Assembly (NCBI GenBank): GCA_009377605.1
Contig: WHTT01000009.1
Span: forward strand, 1 to 64,000
Length of the DNA stretch: 64,000 nt
Source: Luteitalea sp.
GTDB lineage: Bacteria; Acidobacteriota; Vicinamibacteria; Vicinamibacterales; Vicinamibacteraceae
Direction: 5' to 3'
Shown here: piece after piece, positions 44,310 through 51,686 of the stretch
Layout of the letters: each line of letters starts with the position of its first letter
Position numbering within the stretch: position 1 is the stretch's first letter
Made by a program: the position numbers and the translations under genes
Notes under the pieces: model-generated
Told to the model about the DNA's origin: nothing
The model's database searches: none
The model's input: the letters and a program-made list of their open reading frames with translations, nothing else

Positions 44310-44678
44310 TCACCTTGTTACGCCCTCACCTTTGCCGCTTGCGTACTCCACTGTCACCGACGTCTTGATCCCACCGCGGACCGAGAAGTCGCCGACGATC
44401 GTCATCCGGCGCGGCTGGCAAGATGCGACGAGGTCGTCGAGGATCTGGTTGGTGAGGGCCTCGTAGAAGACCCCCTTGTTCCGGTATTCGAGCAGGTAGT
44501 ACTTGAGGGCCTTGAGCTCCAAGCAGTGGGCGTCCGGAACGTAACTGATCCGAATCTCGCCAAAGTCGGGCAGCCCAGTCTTGGGACAGACCGACGTGAA
44601 CTCGGGGCAGCGGATGTCGATGGTGTAATCGCGATTGGGCTCGGGATTGCGGAATGTTTCCACGCGTGAGCCACTCAT
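44310..44678 (-). CDS. queF: NADPH-dependent 7-cyano-7-deazaguanine reductase
   Basis: A 122-residue short-form QueF that reduces preQ0 to preQ1 in queuosine biosynthesis. The catalytic cysteine is Cys31 in FTSVCPKTGLPDFG, with Asp38 as proton donor. CLELKALKYYLLEYRN and the GDFSVRGGIKTSV strand are conserved. On its strand TACACT ends 6 bases before the ATG (44676-44678), with no ribosome binding site, so it is probably leaderless. The last residues (GKGEGVTR) and stop codon come from a CTCACC phrase repeat. No other queuosine gene is nearby. Confidence 0.92.
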   Translation of the reverse strand: MSGSRVETFRNPEPNRDYTIDIRCPEFTSVCPKTGLPDFGEIRISYVPDAHCLELKALKYYLLEYRNKGVFYEALTNQILDDLVASCQPRRMTIVGDFSVRGGIKTSVTVEYASGKGEGVTR

Positions 44679-44684
44679 CAAATC

Positions 44685-44690
44685 AGTGTA
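44685..44690 (-). promoter_or_regulatory. -10-like TACACT before queF
   Basis: It reads TACACT on the minus strand and ends 6 bases before the queF ATG, consistent with a leaderless transcript. Confidence 0.45.
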
Positions 44691-44850
44691 TCATTCAGGC
44701 GTCATTGCGAGCCGAAGCCGCCAGACGGGCTTGAACAGCGCTGAGGGTGGGATCCGGCGGGGCCGCTCGAGATGCTGCGGGCTAGGGGAGCCCGTGTGCG
44801 AGCTGTCGGGGTAGGTCGGCTGCCTCGGAAGTCACCTGGCCGCTCGTCCA

Positions 44851-44879
44851 TTGAGGGTTTCTCGGCAAACTGCTAGGAT
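44851..44879 (+). promoter_or_regulatory. sigma-70-type promoter of the HU gene
   Basis: TTGAGG (44851-44856), 17 bases, TAGGAT (44874-44879). The transcript would start near 44886, giving a leader of about 105 bases that opens with the stem-loop at 44886-44908. The rest of the 311-base gap after queF shows no gene. Confidence 0.55.
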
Positions 44880-44885
44880 TTGGCG

Positions 44886-44908
44886 CCCACGCGGCGGGAC
44901 CGCGTGGG
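44886..44908 (+). promoter_or_regulatory. 9-bp stem-loop at the 5' end of the HU leader
   Basis: CCCACGCGG-CGGGA-CCGCGTGGG is a perfect stem at the predicted transcript start. It could stabilise the mRNA or bind a regulator. Confidence 0.5.
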
Positions 44909-44989
44909 GTGCAATCCGTGAGTGTCTGCCGCCTGCGCGCGCGGCGGCTCGCGGTCGCCTGACTCACGCATGCGCGCCAGGGGGTCACG

Positions 44990-45289
44990 ATGGCCGAAGC
45001 CCGGAGAATGGGGAAGTCTGAGCTGTTTTCGCATTTCGCGGAAAAGTACGACATGAAGCGCACCGAGGTGCGTGAGCTCTTCGACGAGGTCACCACGCTC
45101 GCGGAGAAGGAGCTCAAGCGCTCCGGCGAGTTCACCATCCCGGGCGTCGTCAAGCTGGTGGTCCAGAAGCGGAAGGCGCGGATGGGTCGTAACCCCGCGA
45201 CCGGTGAGCCGATCAAGATTCCCGCCAAGACCGTGGTGAAGGCGCGGCCGGTCAAGCAGATCAAAGACGCGGTCCTGCCGCGAAAGTAG
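44990..45289 (+). CDS. HU-family nucleoid DNA-binding protein
   Basis: A 99-residue histone-like protein. The HU/IHF fold pattern is present: two N-terminal helices (KSELFSHFAEKYDMKRTEVRELFDEV), FTIPGVVKLVVQKRKAR, and the DNA-binding arm MGRNPATGEPIKIPAKTVVKARPVK with the conserved RNPATGE. It ends in a Lys-rich tail. It should bend and compact DNA. AGGGGG lies 5 bases before the ATG. It is monocistronic, converging with the histidine kinase gene. Confidence 0.95.
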   Translation: MAEARRMGKSELFSHFAEKYDMKRTEVRELFDEVTTLAEKELKRSGEFTIPGVVKLVVQKRKARMGRNPATGEPIKIPAKTVVKARPVKQIKDAVLPRK

Positions 45290-45383
45290 GCGGCAGCGGT
45301 GCGGGCTGGAGAGCCCGGGCGCCGGGAACCGGAGAGTGGTGGCCACCGCGCCATCTCGGGTTCCCGCGTCCGGATGCGTGCGC

Positions 45384-47141
45384 CTAGGAGGCGACCGGTC
45401 GCTGCAAGTGCTCCTGCTGCCGCGCGAGCGCCGGGAACCGGAGCACGAACGTTGTCCCTTTGCCCACTTCGCTCGCGACAGCGATCGTCCCATCGAGCTG
45501 CTCCACAATCTTGCGTGAGATGGCGAGGCCGAGGCCAAGGCCGCGGCGCTTCGTGGTGACGAAGTCGTCGAAGATCGCGGCCAGGCGATCGGGCGGGATG
45601 CCGCATCCGGTGTCTGCCAGGGAGATCTCTACCTGCGAATCGACGGCGCGCGAGGTGAACGTGACCCGCCCGCCCGGCGCCGTCGCTTGAAGCGCATTCG
45701 TGATGAGATTGCGCAGGACGCGGCTGAACGCGAAGAGATCGCCTTCGATGTGCACCTCGTCGTCGGCGAGATCGAGCTCGATGTCCACACCCGCAGCCTG
45801 TTGGGGCGCGCGCATGCGCTCGACGACGTCGAGAATCGAACGATTGACATCGAGGGGGAAGCGCTCGAGCGGAATCGGCCTGGCGATGTTGCGCAGGTCT
45901 TCGACGATGCGCTGAATCGTGCCGAACTCGCGGCTGACGGTGCGGTCGAACAACCCGCGATAATCGGTGTCGGTGTGGAGCTTCAGAATCAGCTTGCAGT
46001 TGTTCTTGATGTTGTGCAGCGGGTGAGACAGGTCGTGGGCGAGACCGGCCGCGATCCGGCCGAACATCGCCTGACGCTCTTGCCGAATGGTCTTCCGCTG
46101 CAGCTCGAGCAGCCGGTCCGCCATGCTGTTGAAGGCGTCGCCGAGCGTTCGAAACTCGTCACGCCGGGCGATGTGGACATGCGTGTCGAACCGCCCTCGG
46201 GAGAGCGCTTCGGTGCCGCGCAGGAGCGCAAAGATCGGCCGAATGAACGACCTGCCCCAGGCTCCTCCTACGACCACGGTGGTGAGGAGAGCCAGGGCGA
46301 CCACCGTAAGCAGCAAGCTGCGAAGGCGGCGGGCGGCCGCGAACGCTTCGGCCGTCGGCTGATCCACGAGAACGATCCACTCGAGCTGCGGGACCGACGC
46401 CGCCACAGAGAGAAGCTCACGCCCGGCGGCGTCTCGGTACTCGACGGTTGTCGGCCCACCGCCATTGGGGAGGGTCGCCGCAACCAGCGGATGATCGCGC
46501 AAATACTCACCGCGCGCGATGCGCGCCTTCTCGTCCGGATTCCCGTGCGCGATTAGCTTGGCGGCGCGATCGACGAGCAGGGCAAATCCTTGATCGCCGA
46601 TGCGGATTCGGTCGACGAGGCGCCACAGTTCTTCGAGCGTGAGGTCGGCGACCAGCATACCAGCACGATCGCCTTGGCCTCGGAGAGGCAGCGTCATTGT
46701 GCTGCGAGGCAGGAGATCATCGTCGACTTCGATCGGAGAGACCAGCACGCCACCCAAGCTGGTGACCTCGGACGTCTGTGGCTGGAGAGCAGTCTCACCA
46801 AGCCGGCTCGTCGCCAGCACACGCCCGTTCACGTCGAAGAGCGTAATCTCGCGCACTTCCGGGAACGCCAGGACATAGTTTCGGAGAATGCGCTCCCGCT
46901 GCCAATGATCGAGACGCGTGTGCTGCAGGTCGGCCGCGACGGCCTGGAGCATCTTCATGTTCTGTGAGAGATAGGAACCGATCTCCTCGGCCGCGCGCCT
47001 TGCGGTTTCCTGGTTGGCCAAGACCGCCGACTCTCGCGTCCGTGTGTCGAGCGACCAGATCGCGACGATGCCGAAGAGCAGCAGCGGCGCAACGGCAGCC
47101 GTGGCCACCAACATCACGAAGCGCTGAGTGAGCGTCGTCAT
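45384..47141 (-). CDS. CACHE-domain sensor histidine kinase of the peptide cluster
   Basis: A 585-residue membrane kinase. TM1 (about 10-30) and TM2 (about 274-292) flank a periplasmic double-CACHE-like sensor, followed by HAMP (297-348), a dimerisation helix with phospho-acceptor His369 (AHDLSHPLHNIKN) and a HATPase domain (NLITNALQA, DTGCGIPPD, GLGLGLAISRKIVEQL). Its ATG overlaps the stop of the oligopeptide-binding gene (ATGA), so the two are translationally coupled. It has no receiver domain; the natural partner is the NtrC-type regulator at the other end of the cluster. It probably senses a small ligand, perhaps delivered by the binding protein. Confidence 0.88.
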   Translation of the reverse strand: MTTLTQRFVMLVATAAVAPLLLFGIVAIWSLDTRTRESAVLANQETARRAAEEIGSYLSQNMKMLQAVAADLQHTRLDHWQRERILRNYVLAFPEVREITLFDVNGRVLATSRLGETALQPQTSEVTSLGGVLVSPIEVDDDLLPRSTMTLPLRGQGDRAGMLVADLTLEELWRLVDRIRIGDQGFALLVDRAAKLIAHGNPDEKARIARGEYLRDHPLVAATLPNGGGPTTVEYRDAAGRELLSVAASVPQLEWIVLVDQPTAEAFAAARRLRSLLLTVVALALLTTVVVGGAWGRSFIRPIFALLRGTEALSRGRFDTHVHIARRDEFRTLGDAFNSMADRLLELQRKTIRQERQAMFGRIAAGLAHDLSHPLHNIKNNCKLILKLHTDTDYRGLFDRTVSREFGTIQRIVEDLRNIARPIPLERFPLDVNRSILDVVERMRAPQQAAGVDIELDLADDEVHIEGDLFAFSRVLRNLITNALQATAPGGRVTFTSRAVDSQVEISLADTGCGIPPDRLAAIFDDFVTTKRRGLGLGLAISRKIVEQLDGTIAVASEVGKGTTFVLRFPALARQQEHLQRPVAS

Positions 47142-48802
47142 GGCGAGCTGGCCGTGCTCAGGCGGCCCCGTCGTGCACCGGGCTGCGTATCCGCGATGCT
47201 CGCCTCAGCAATCATGCTGAGCATGTCCCCTTCGGAGCTTTCCGGAAGGGTGAACCGCGCGCTCAGGGCACGGGAGGTCTGCTCCCAATACAGGAACAGT
47301 CCGGGTGGATCGTCACGCAAGACGCGCTGGAATTCGCGAACCGCCACGGCGGCCTCGGGGGTGGTTCGAGCATGCCGCAGTCGATCGAGGGCCCCATCGG
47401 CGGCCGTATACCCGGACGCGACCCACGGCGCATCGTCGCCAGTTCCTGAATGCCAGAACACATAGGGATAGTTCAAATGCGCCGCCATCTCTACGAGGTA
47501 GGCGTCGAAATCGCCTCGCGCGAGACGGCGACCCAGCTCATTCAGCGGAAGCAGCTCGATCCGCATGTCGACTCCCACTTCGATGAGTTGCCGCTGCAGC
47601 AACAGCGCAAGGCGCTCGACACGGGGGATATGAGCGGCGACGAGACAGGTGAACTCCACGCGTTGTTCATTAGCACTTGCCAGGAGGGCCGCCGTGCGAT
47701 CGGGTTGGTACGGAAACGTCGTGACACCCTTGTCGAAGGCCCAATGCTCGGGCGAAATGTGTCCGCTCGCAGGCACGCCACGGTCCGCCAAGACCTGCTC
47801 GACAATGGTCTTGCGGTCCACGGCGTAATTCAGTGCCAATCGCACATCCTGCCGCCGGAGCACCGGGTGGCGAAGATTGAAGCCAAGGAGCGTGACGTAA
47901 GGGCGCAAGAACGAGCGCACCTGCACCTCGCGGGCATGCTCGAGAAAGCCGAGCGCTTCTGGTGCGACGTCGTAGACGAAATCAATGTCGCCGCGGAGGA
48001 GCGCTGCCCAGGCCGCGCGTGGGCGCGCATACCCACGCAATGTGATGCGGTCGATGGCCGGTCGACGGCCGTAGTACTCCTCGAAGGCGAGCAGCGTCGC
48101 TTCCCTACCTTGTCGCGGCCCAATCATGAAGGGGCCGGCACGGCGCTCGACGCTCGTATCGCTGATGTTGTGCAGGCTGAGCGCCTCCAGGAGGAGCCAC
48201 GAGGGCGCGCGAAGGCGGATCACGAGCTCTGTGTTGCTCGCTGCTTCAATGGACACAATATCCCGTAAGCCGGGATAGAGCGTTTGGCGGGGCCCCTCCA
48301 AGGCCTCGGAAAGGACTCTCGCGAGGGTGTCGGCGGTGAGCAGCGTGCCACTGTGGAACCGAAGGTCTGGCCGCAACCAGAAGTGCCACGTGCGGCCGTC
48401 GCCAGACGTTTGCCAGCGCTCCGCCAGCCCAGGTTCCACCTCACCGGCTCGGGTCGGCGTGACGAGTCGGGCTTCGGACAGAAAACTGAGGACGGCCTCC
48501 AAGCCGACGCGGCCGTCCGCCTTCTCAGCCGGCTGCGGGGCGGCGTAGCCGATTCGCAGTGTCACAGGACCGTCCGACGTCGCAGCACCACGGCTTTGAG
48601 AGCTGCAGGCGCTCGCGAGTGTCACTACGAATGCAGCCGCGGTCAGGGCGCCGAGCACACACCCATTCCCTCGGCGAATCCAGGAGCGCCGATTACACAC
48701 ACTTGTTACCGGTCGGCCGGACAGCCGAACTGCCTCGGGGGCCGACTCGGCCGTTGCGCGCGAGAGTGCCGGTTGCTTCACCAGGGCATCCGTAGTGCTC
48801 AT
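47138..48802 (-). CDS. family 5 oligopeptide-binding lipoprotein (SBP)
   Basis: A 554-residue extracytoplasmic solute-binding protein of the OppA/DppA type. A hydrophobic stretch ending TLASACSSQ (lipobox-like, Cys about 67) follows a long N-terminus. Family pieces include EPGLAERW, WHFWLRPDLRFHSGTLLTADT and RLALNYAVDRKTIVEQV. It should bind peptides in the periplasm. No permease or ATPase gene lies nearby, so it may serve as a receptor rather than a transporter. I start at ATG 48800-48802; a longer frame from 48979 would run through the last precursor gene. It follows the precursor genes and overlaps the kinase gene by 4 bases. Confidence 0.8.
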   Translation of the reverse strand: MSTTDALVKQPALSRATAESAPEAVRLSGRPVTSVCNRRSWIRRGNGCVLGALTAAAFVVTLASACSSQSRGAATSDGPVTLRIGYAAPQPAEKADGRVGLEAVLSFLSEARLVTPTRAGEVEPGLAERWQTSGDGRTWHFWLRPDLRFHSGTLLTADTLARVLSEALEGPRQTLYPGLRDIVSIEAASNTELVIRLRAPSWLLLEALSLHNISDTSVERRAGPFMIGPRQGREATLLAFEEYYGRRPAIDRITLRGYARPRAAWAALLRGDIDFVYDVAPEALGFLEHAREVQVRSFLRPYVTLLGFNLRHPVLRRQDVRLALNYAVDRKTIVEQVLADRGVPASGHISPEHWAFDKGVTTFPYQPDRTAALLASANEQRVEFTCLVAAHIPRVERLALLLQRQLIEVGVDMRIELLPLNELGRRLARGDFDAYLVEMAAHLNYPYVFWHSGTGDDAPWVASGYTAADGALDRLRHARTTPEAAVAVREFQRVLRDDPPGLFLYWEQTSRALSARFTLPESSEGDMLSMIAEASIADTQPGARRGRLSTASSP

Positions 48803-48842
48803 GTTACCGCGACTTGCCGGATGGAGCCCAGCGCGGCCGAGA

Positions 48843-48869
48843 GCAGCCGGGCCCCTGGTCCCCGGCTGC
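48843..48869 (-). terminator. stem-loop between the precursor genes and the SBP gene
   Basis: GCAGCCGGG (48843-48851) pairs perfectly with CCCGGCTGC (48861-48869) around a 9-base loop. It lies 24 bases after the last precursor stop. Such a hairpin could let most transcripts end after the peptides and reduce expression of the SBP and kinase genes. Confidence 0.5.
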
Positions 48870-48893
48870 ATGTTCACGAGCGGACACGGGGGC

Positions 48894-49010
48894 CTACGCC
48901 TGCTTTTGAGGCCCCAGGGGCGGCACGTCGGGCACGTCGACGAGCCACGGAGAGATCTTGCCCTGAACGCGACCTTCATCGTTGTCGCGTGCGACGATTC
49001 TGATCTTCAT
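48894..49010 (-). CDS. RiPP precursor peptide A1 (new)
   Basis: A 38-residue peptide beginning MKIRIVARDNDEGRVQ and containing SPWLVDVPDVPP, ending Lys-Gln-Ala. AAGGAGG lies 6 bases before the ATG (49008-49010). It matches peptide A2 over residues 1-31 with only three changes (V6A, D9N, I19V), while eight codons differ only synonymously. The basic, beta-strand-like start (MKIRI) suits binding by the RRE-like domain of the radical SAM protein, and PWLVD is the likely modification site. No protease gene is seen in the cluster. It resembles no precursor family I know. Confidence 0.8.
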   Translation of the reverse strand: MKIRIVARDNDEGRVQGKISPWLVDVPDVPPLGPQKQA

Positions 49011-49073
49011 GACGAACCTCCTTCGTCTGCTGTGAACGACAGCAGGGACGTTCACCCAGCTAGAAGCCTGGGC

Positions 49074-49175
49074 CTACTTCTTCGGCGCCGTCGGCATGAA
49101 ATCGACGTACCAGGGGCAGTTGTTGCTCGACGGAGCGATGTTGCCACTGCGGACGACGGTAATTTTTGCCTTCAT
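49074..49175 (-). CDS. RiPP precursor peptide B1 (new)
   Basis: A 33-residue peptide with MKAKITVVRSGNIAPS at its start and NNCPWYVDFMP near the end, finishing PKK. AAGGGAGA lies before the ATG (49173-49175). It shares the MKxKI start and PW(L/Y)VD core with the A peptides but has a cysteine where they have serine. Codons 7-28 encode exactly the same residues as in B2 despite 10 synonymous differences, showing selection on the peptide. Cys20, Trp22 and Tyr23 are candidate modification sites for a radical SAM/SPASM enzyme. Confidence 0.8.
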   Translation of the reverse strand: MKAKITVVRSGNIAPSSNNCPWYVDFMPTAPKK

Positions 49176-49282
49176 CTAAATCTCCCTTGCGCGTTATTCG
49201 CGATTCTCGAGAGCGTGGCGCGCGCGTCCCTCAAGAAAGCTCTCTCAGGCGCACCGCGCGTCGCACGCACAATTTCTACGTG

Positions 49283-49393
49283 CTACTTGTGAGGTCCTGT
49301 TGGTGGCACATCAGGGACGTCGACGAGCCACGGAGAGACCTTGCCCTGAACGCGACCTTCGTCGTTATTGCGAGCGGCGATTCTGATCTTCAC
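49283..49393 (-). CDS. RiPP precursor peptide A2 (new)
   Basis: A 36-residue peptide, paralogue of A1, starting with GTG (49391-49393) after the same AAGGAGG at the same spacing. It carries NDEGRVQGK and SPWLVDVPDVPP and ends GPHK. It lies 56 bases after the B2 stop. Together with B2 it forms the first of two B-A units in the operon, which arose by duplication of roughly 375 bases. Confidence 0.8.
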   Translation of the reverse strand: MKIRIAARNNDEGRVQGKVSPWLVDVPDVPPTGPHK

Positions 49394-49449
49394 GAGAACC
49401 TCCTTCACCTGTGGGCCCCACGATGGCACCCACGAGTTGGCACTGTTGC

Positions 49450-49551
49450 TTACTTTTTAGAGGAGCTAGGCATGAAATCGACGTACCAAGGACAGTTATT
49501 GCTTGATGGAGCGATATTGCCGCTGCGAACCACGTGAATCTTGACCTTCAT
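49450..49551 (-). CDS. RiPP precursor peptide B2 (new)
   Basis: A 33-residue peptide, first of the four precursors after the maturase gene. It begins MKVKIHVVRSGNIAPS, carries NNCPWYVDFMP and ends SSSKK. Two ATGs stand in tandem (49552-49554 and 49549-49551); the second gives the same length and ribosome-binding spacing as the others. Its AAGGAG overlaps the stop codon of the radical SAM gene, so translation is probably coupled. Differences from B1 lie at residues 3, 6 and 29-31 only. Confidence 0.8.
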   Translation of the reverse strand: MKVKIHVVRSGNIAPSSNNCPWYVDFMPSSSKK

Positions 49552-49563
49552 CATCAATCTCCT

Positions 49564-50997
49564 TCACACACCACTCGCGGCTTCCTGCGCGAGCGAGACC
49601 AGCGCCGTTTCCATACTGCTCTTGTGACATGAGGGCGCGTGCATGTCACCCAGCTCCGTGTGCGCCGCGACCGAGCAGCCGCCTCCGCACACAGGAATGA
49701 ACGAGCAATCGCCGCACGCCTTCCACGGGGCGTGTTGCTCGAACCGTGCCGCTGCGGCCGTTTGCGAAGGCCGCTGCTTGTCATCGACATCGCCGACTGA
49801 CAGCGTGGGATCACCCGTGAACCCAGGACAGGCGTATAACTCGCCGTCGGGGCCAATCGTGTACGCGTGCCGTTTGTGCAGCTCGCATGGACCCATGTGC
49901 ACACCGTCGGGCGTGGGGAAACCTCGCTTCTTCGTTTCCTCACGTAAGAATGACAACTGCTCATCCACGAAATGACAGCTATCGCACGGCGAGCTGGTCG
50001 CAGCGCCCACCGACGTCATGCAGGTGCCGCCCAGCGGCTTGCCTTGACCATCGACCACTGCCAGCGGAATCATGTGGCGGCCGTCCGGCTGCCGGACGAC
50101 GGATGCCGTTTGGCTGGTACTCTGGTCGCGAATCACTGGCTTGAAATTGACCTTGACGAGCCCGTCGGCGAAGTCCTGCGCGCGGAGGAAGTCGAGGAGG
50201 GCAGGGTAGCTCTCGACCGTGTCGGCGTCGAAGTTGCCGCCGATGGCGATGGCGCACTTCCCTGAGATCTGACGGAGGTTGTGGATGATCTTGTCGAACG
50301 TGCCTTGCCCGCCACGCAACGGCCGCATCCGATTGTGCGTCTCACGGTCACCGTCGAGCGTGACCTTCACGCCGTTGAAGCCGTACGGCAGGAGACGATC
50401 GACGACCTCCGGCGTGAGCAGCAATCCGTTCGTAATCATATTGATCACGAGTGTGACGCCGCGCGCTTGTGAGACCTCCCAAACCCGCTCGGCGAGGTGA
50501 TACAAGACCGGCAGATTGATCAACGGCTCGCCACCAAAGAACGTCAGCACGAGCCGTTTCGGTTGCAAGGCGTCGATCTTCTTCTCGCACCAGGCCACCA
50601 CACGGTCAGCGGTCTGCAGAGACATCTTCGTCGCCTTGGCGTTGTAATCGCCATGGTCGCCCTGGATGCAATAGTCACACGCGAAGTTACACTGCAGCGT
50701 CGTGAGCACCGTGACTCGCAGCTCGCTCGTGTCCTCTCGGACGTCCCGAAAGAAGCGCTCGAGCTGCAGGCGCTCCTGCTCCCGGCTGGGCGCCACGAAG
50801 CCATGCGCCTGTAACGTCTCCACAGCCTCGCGCTCCTCGGTCTCGAGATCGGCCGGCCCCCTGCTTCCATCCAGCCGATCCAACAACGTCGCGACATCTT
50901 CCGAGACGATCAGCTGCGCGTCGGTGAGCGTGTTCATGAGAAACACTTCTCCCCGGTCCGGCAGCGGGACGCGAACATTGAAAAGCGACGCTTGCAT
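49564..50997 (-). CDS. radical SAM/SPASM peptide maturase
   Basis: A 477-residue enzyme. Residues 1-90 form a small domain (NVRVPLPDRGEVFLMNTLT ... LQAHGFV) of the kind that precedes peptide-modifying radical SAM cores and probably binds the leader. The radical SAM cluster is Cys103, Cys107, Cys110 (CNFACDYC), followed by FFGGEPL and ITNGLLL. The C-terminal SPASM domain has the cysteine set including MGPCELHK, YACPGF and CGDCSFIPVCGGGCS for two auxiliary clusters. Such enzymes install C-C, C-O or thioether cross-links in ribosomal peptides. The four small peptides directly downstream are its likely substrates. The stop overlaps the ribosome binding site of peptide B2. Confidence 0.9.
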   Translation of the reverse strand: MQASLFNVRVPLPDRGEVFLMNTLTDAQLIVSEDVATLLDRLDGSRGPADLETEEREAVETLQAHGFVAPSREQERLQLERFFRDVREDTSELRVTVLTTLQCNFACDYCIQGDHGDYNAKATKMSLQTADRVVAWCEKKIDALQPKRLVLTFFGGEPLINLPVLYHLAERVWEVSQARGVTLVINMITNGLLLTPEVVDRLLPYGFNGVKVTLDGDRETHNRMRPLRGGQGTFDKIIHNLRQISGKCAIAIGGNFDADTVESYPALLDFLRAQDFADGLVKVNFKPVIRDQSTSQTASVVRQPDGRHMIPLAVVDGQGKPLGGTCMTSVGAATSSPCDSCHFVDEQLSFLREETKKRGFPTPDGVHMGPCELHKRHAYTIGPDGELYACPGFTGDPTLSVGDVDDKQRPSQTAAAARFEQHAPWKACGDCSFIPVCGGGCSVAAHTELGDMHAPSCHKSSMETALVSLAQEAASGV

Positions 50998-51686
50998 AGC
51001 AAACTCCTCCCCTAGGGTGTAGATTCAGAACCGCGGAGCGTGGAGTGCTCGACACGAGCACGTGGGCGACACCCACGCTCTGACGCGCGTGCGCATCGGG
51101 TAGCTGGCCGGCCGCTCGACTCACCGGCGTGAGCCGAGCTAGTCACTCGATAGGACGAGAAAAGGTCGAGCGCTAGGAGACGAGCTCGACAGCAAAATCC
51201 AAGTGCCTGCTCGGGTCGCTTCGCGTCTAGCCCGAACGAGCATCGGCTAACATCTCGCACGAAAACCATGAGCAGCTTCGAGGCCGCTCGATGAGATCTG
51301 CTGACCGTTGCAAGCGCCGCTCCAACTCGTTGACGAGCGGGATCGTCACAAGCATCAGCCGCTACAACATACCTGAAGGGCGACGCTTCATGCCAGCCAG
51401 CAAGCAAGAAAAACGCTCGTATTTTCGGGGTGAAGAGGAGGTTTAATACTTAAGTGGTCCATAGTACATACAACTACGTCCCGAGATGATCAGGCGAAAA
51501 CCCATACCTCGTCTGTATTAAGAAATGTAGGGGAATGACACTAAGAAAGGGAGGAGAAGAACATAGTACACGACGACGGCGCCTCTTGAGAATCCTGAAA
51601 TCTGACAGTTGGTCGACGGCCGGGAGGTTGGGTCGCGGGGCTGTGGCTGTCGACCCTAGAGCCTGCGCGGTGCAGTCTCGGGCCTC
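50998..51686. other. long regulatory region upstream of the radical SAM gene
   Basis: No convincing gene is seen in these 689 bases, which are richer in A/T than the surroundings, especially 51410-51560. They contain the sigma-54-like site at 51309-51325 (minus strand), a CGTGGG-CGACA-CCCACG stem at 51061-51077, two copies of CATAGTACA (about 51469 and 51562) and the AGGAG ribosome binding site just before the radical SAM start. The leader from the sigma-54-like site would be about 300 bases. Confidence 0.5.
51309..51325 (-). promoter_or_regulatory. sigma-54 (-24/-12) promoter candidate for the peptide operon
   Basis: On the minus strand the site reads TTGGAGCGGCGCTTGCA. GG and GC are separated by the required 10 bases, and 15 of 17 positions fit the YTGGCACGrNNNTTGCW pattern. 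It points toward the radical SAM gene and lies just downstream of the gene for a sigma-54 activator. Confidence 0.45.

Noticed and set aside
37794-44678. Deazaguanine DNA-modification (Dpd-like) island, because queF lies next to a helicase and methylase
   Set aside because: queF is the standard tRNA-queuosine reductase, separated by a 280-base repeat-filled gap and probably with its own promoter; no dpd-type transglycosylase gene is present.
48803-48979. Extended N-terminus of the oligopeptide-binding protein
   Set aside because: It would run through precursor gene A1 in another frame. A1 has a strong ribosome binding site and a conserved paralogue, so the start at 48802 is preferred.
51190-51209. 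Second sigma-54-like site (GGCACTTGGATTTTGC on the minus strand)
   Set aside because: GG and GC are 12 bases apart instead of 10, so it does not fit the -24/-12 geometry.
51012-51407. 131-codon minus-strand frame upstream of the radical SAM gene
   Set aside because: No ribosome binding site, no recognisable domain, and it crosses the candidate promoter; treated as non-coding leader.
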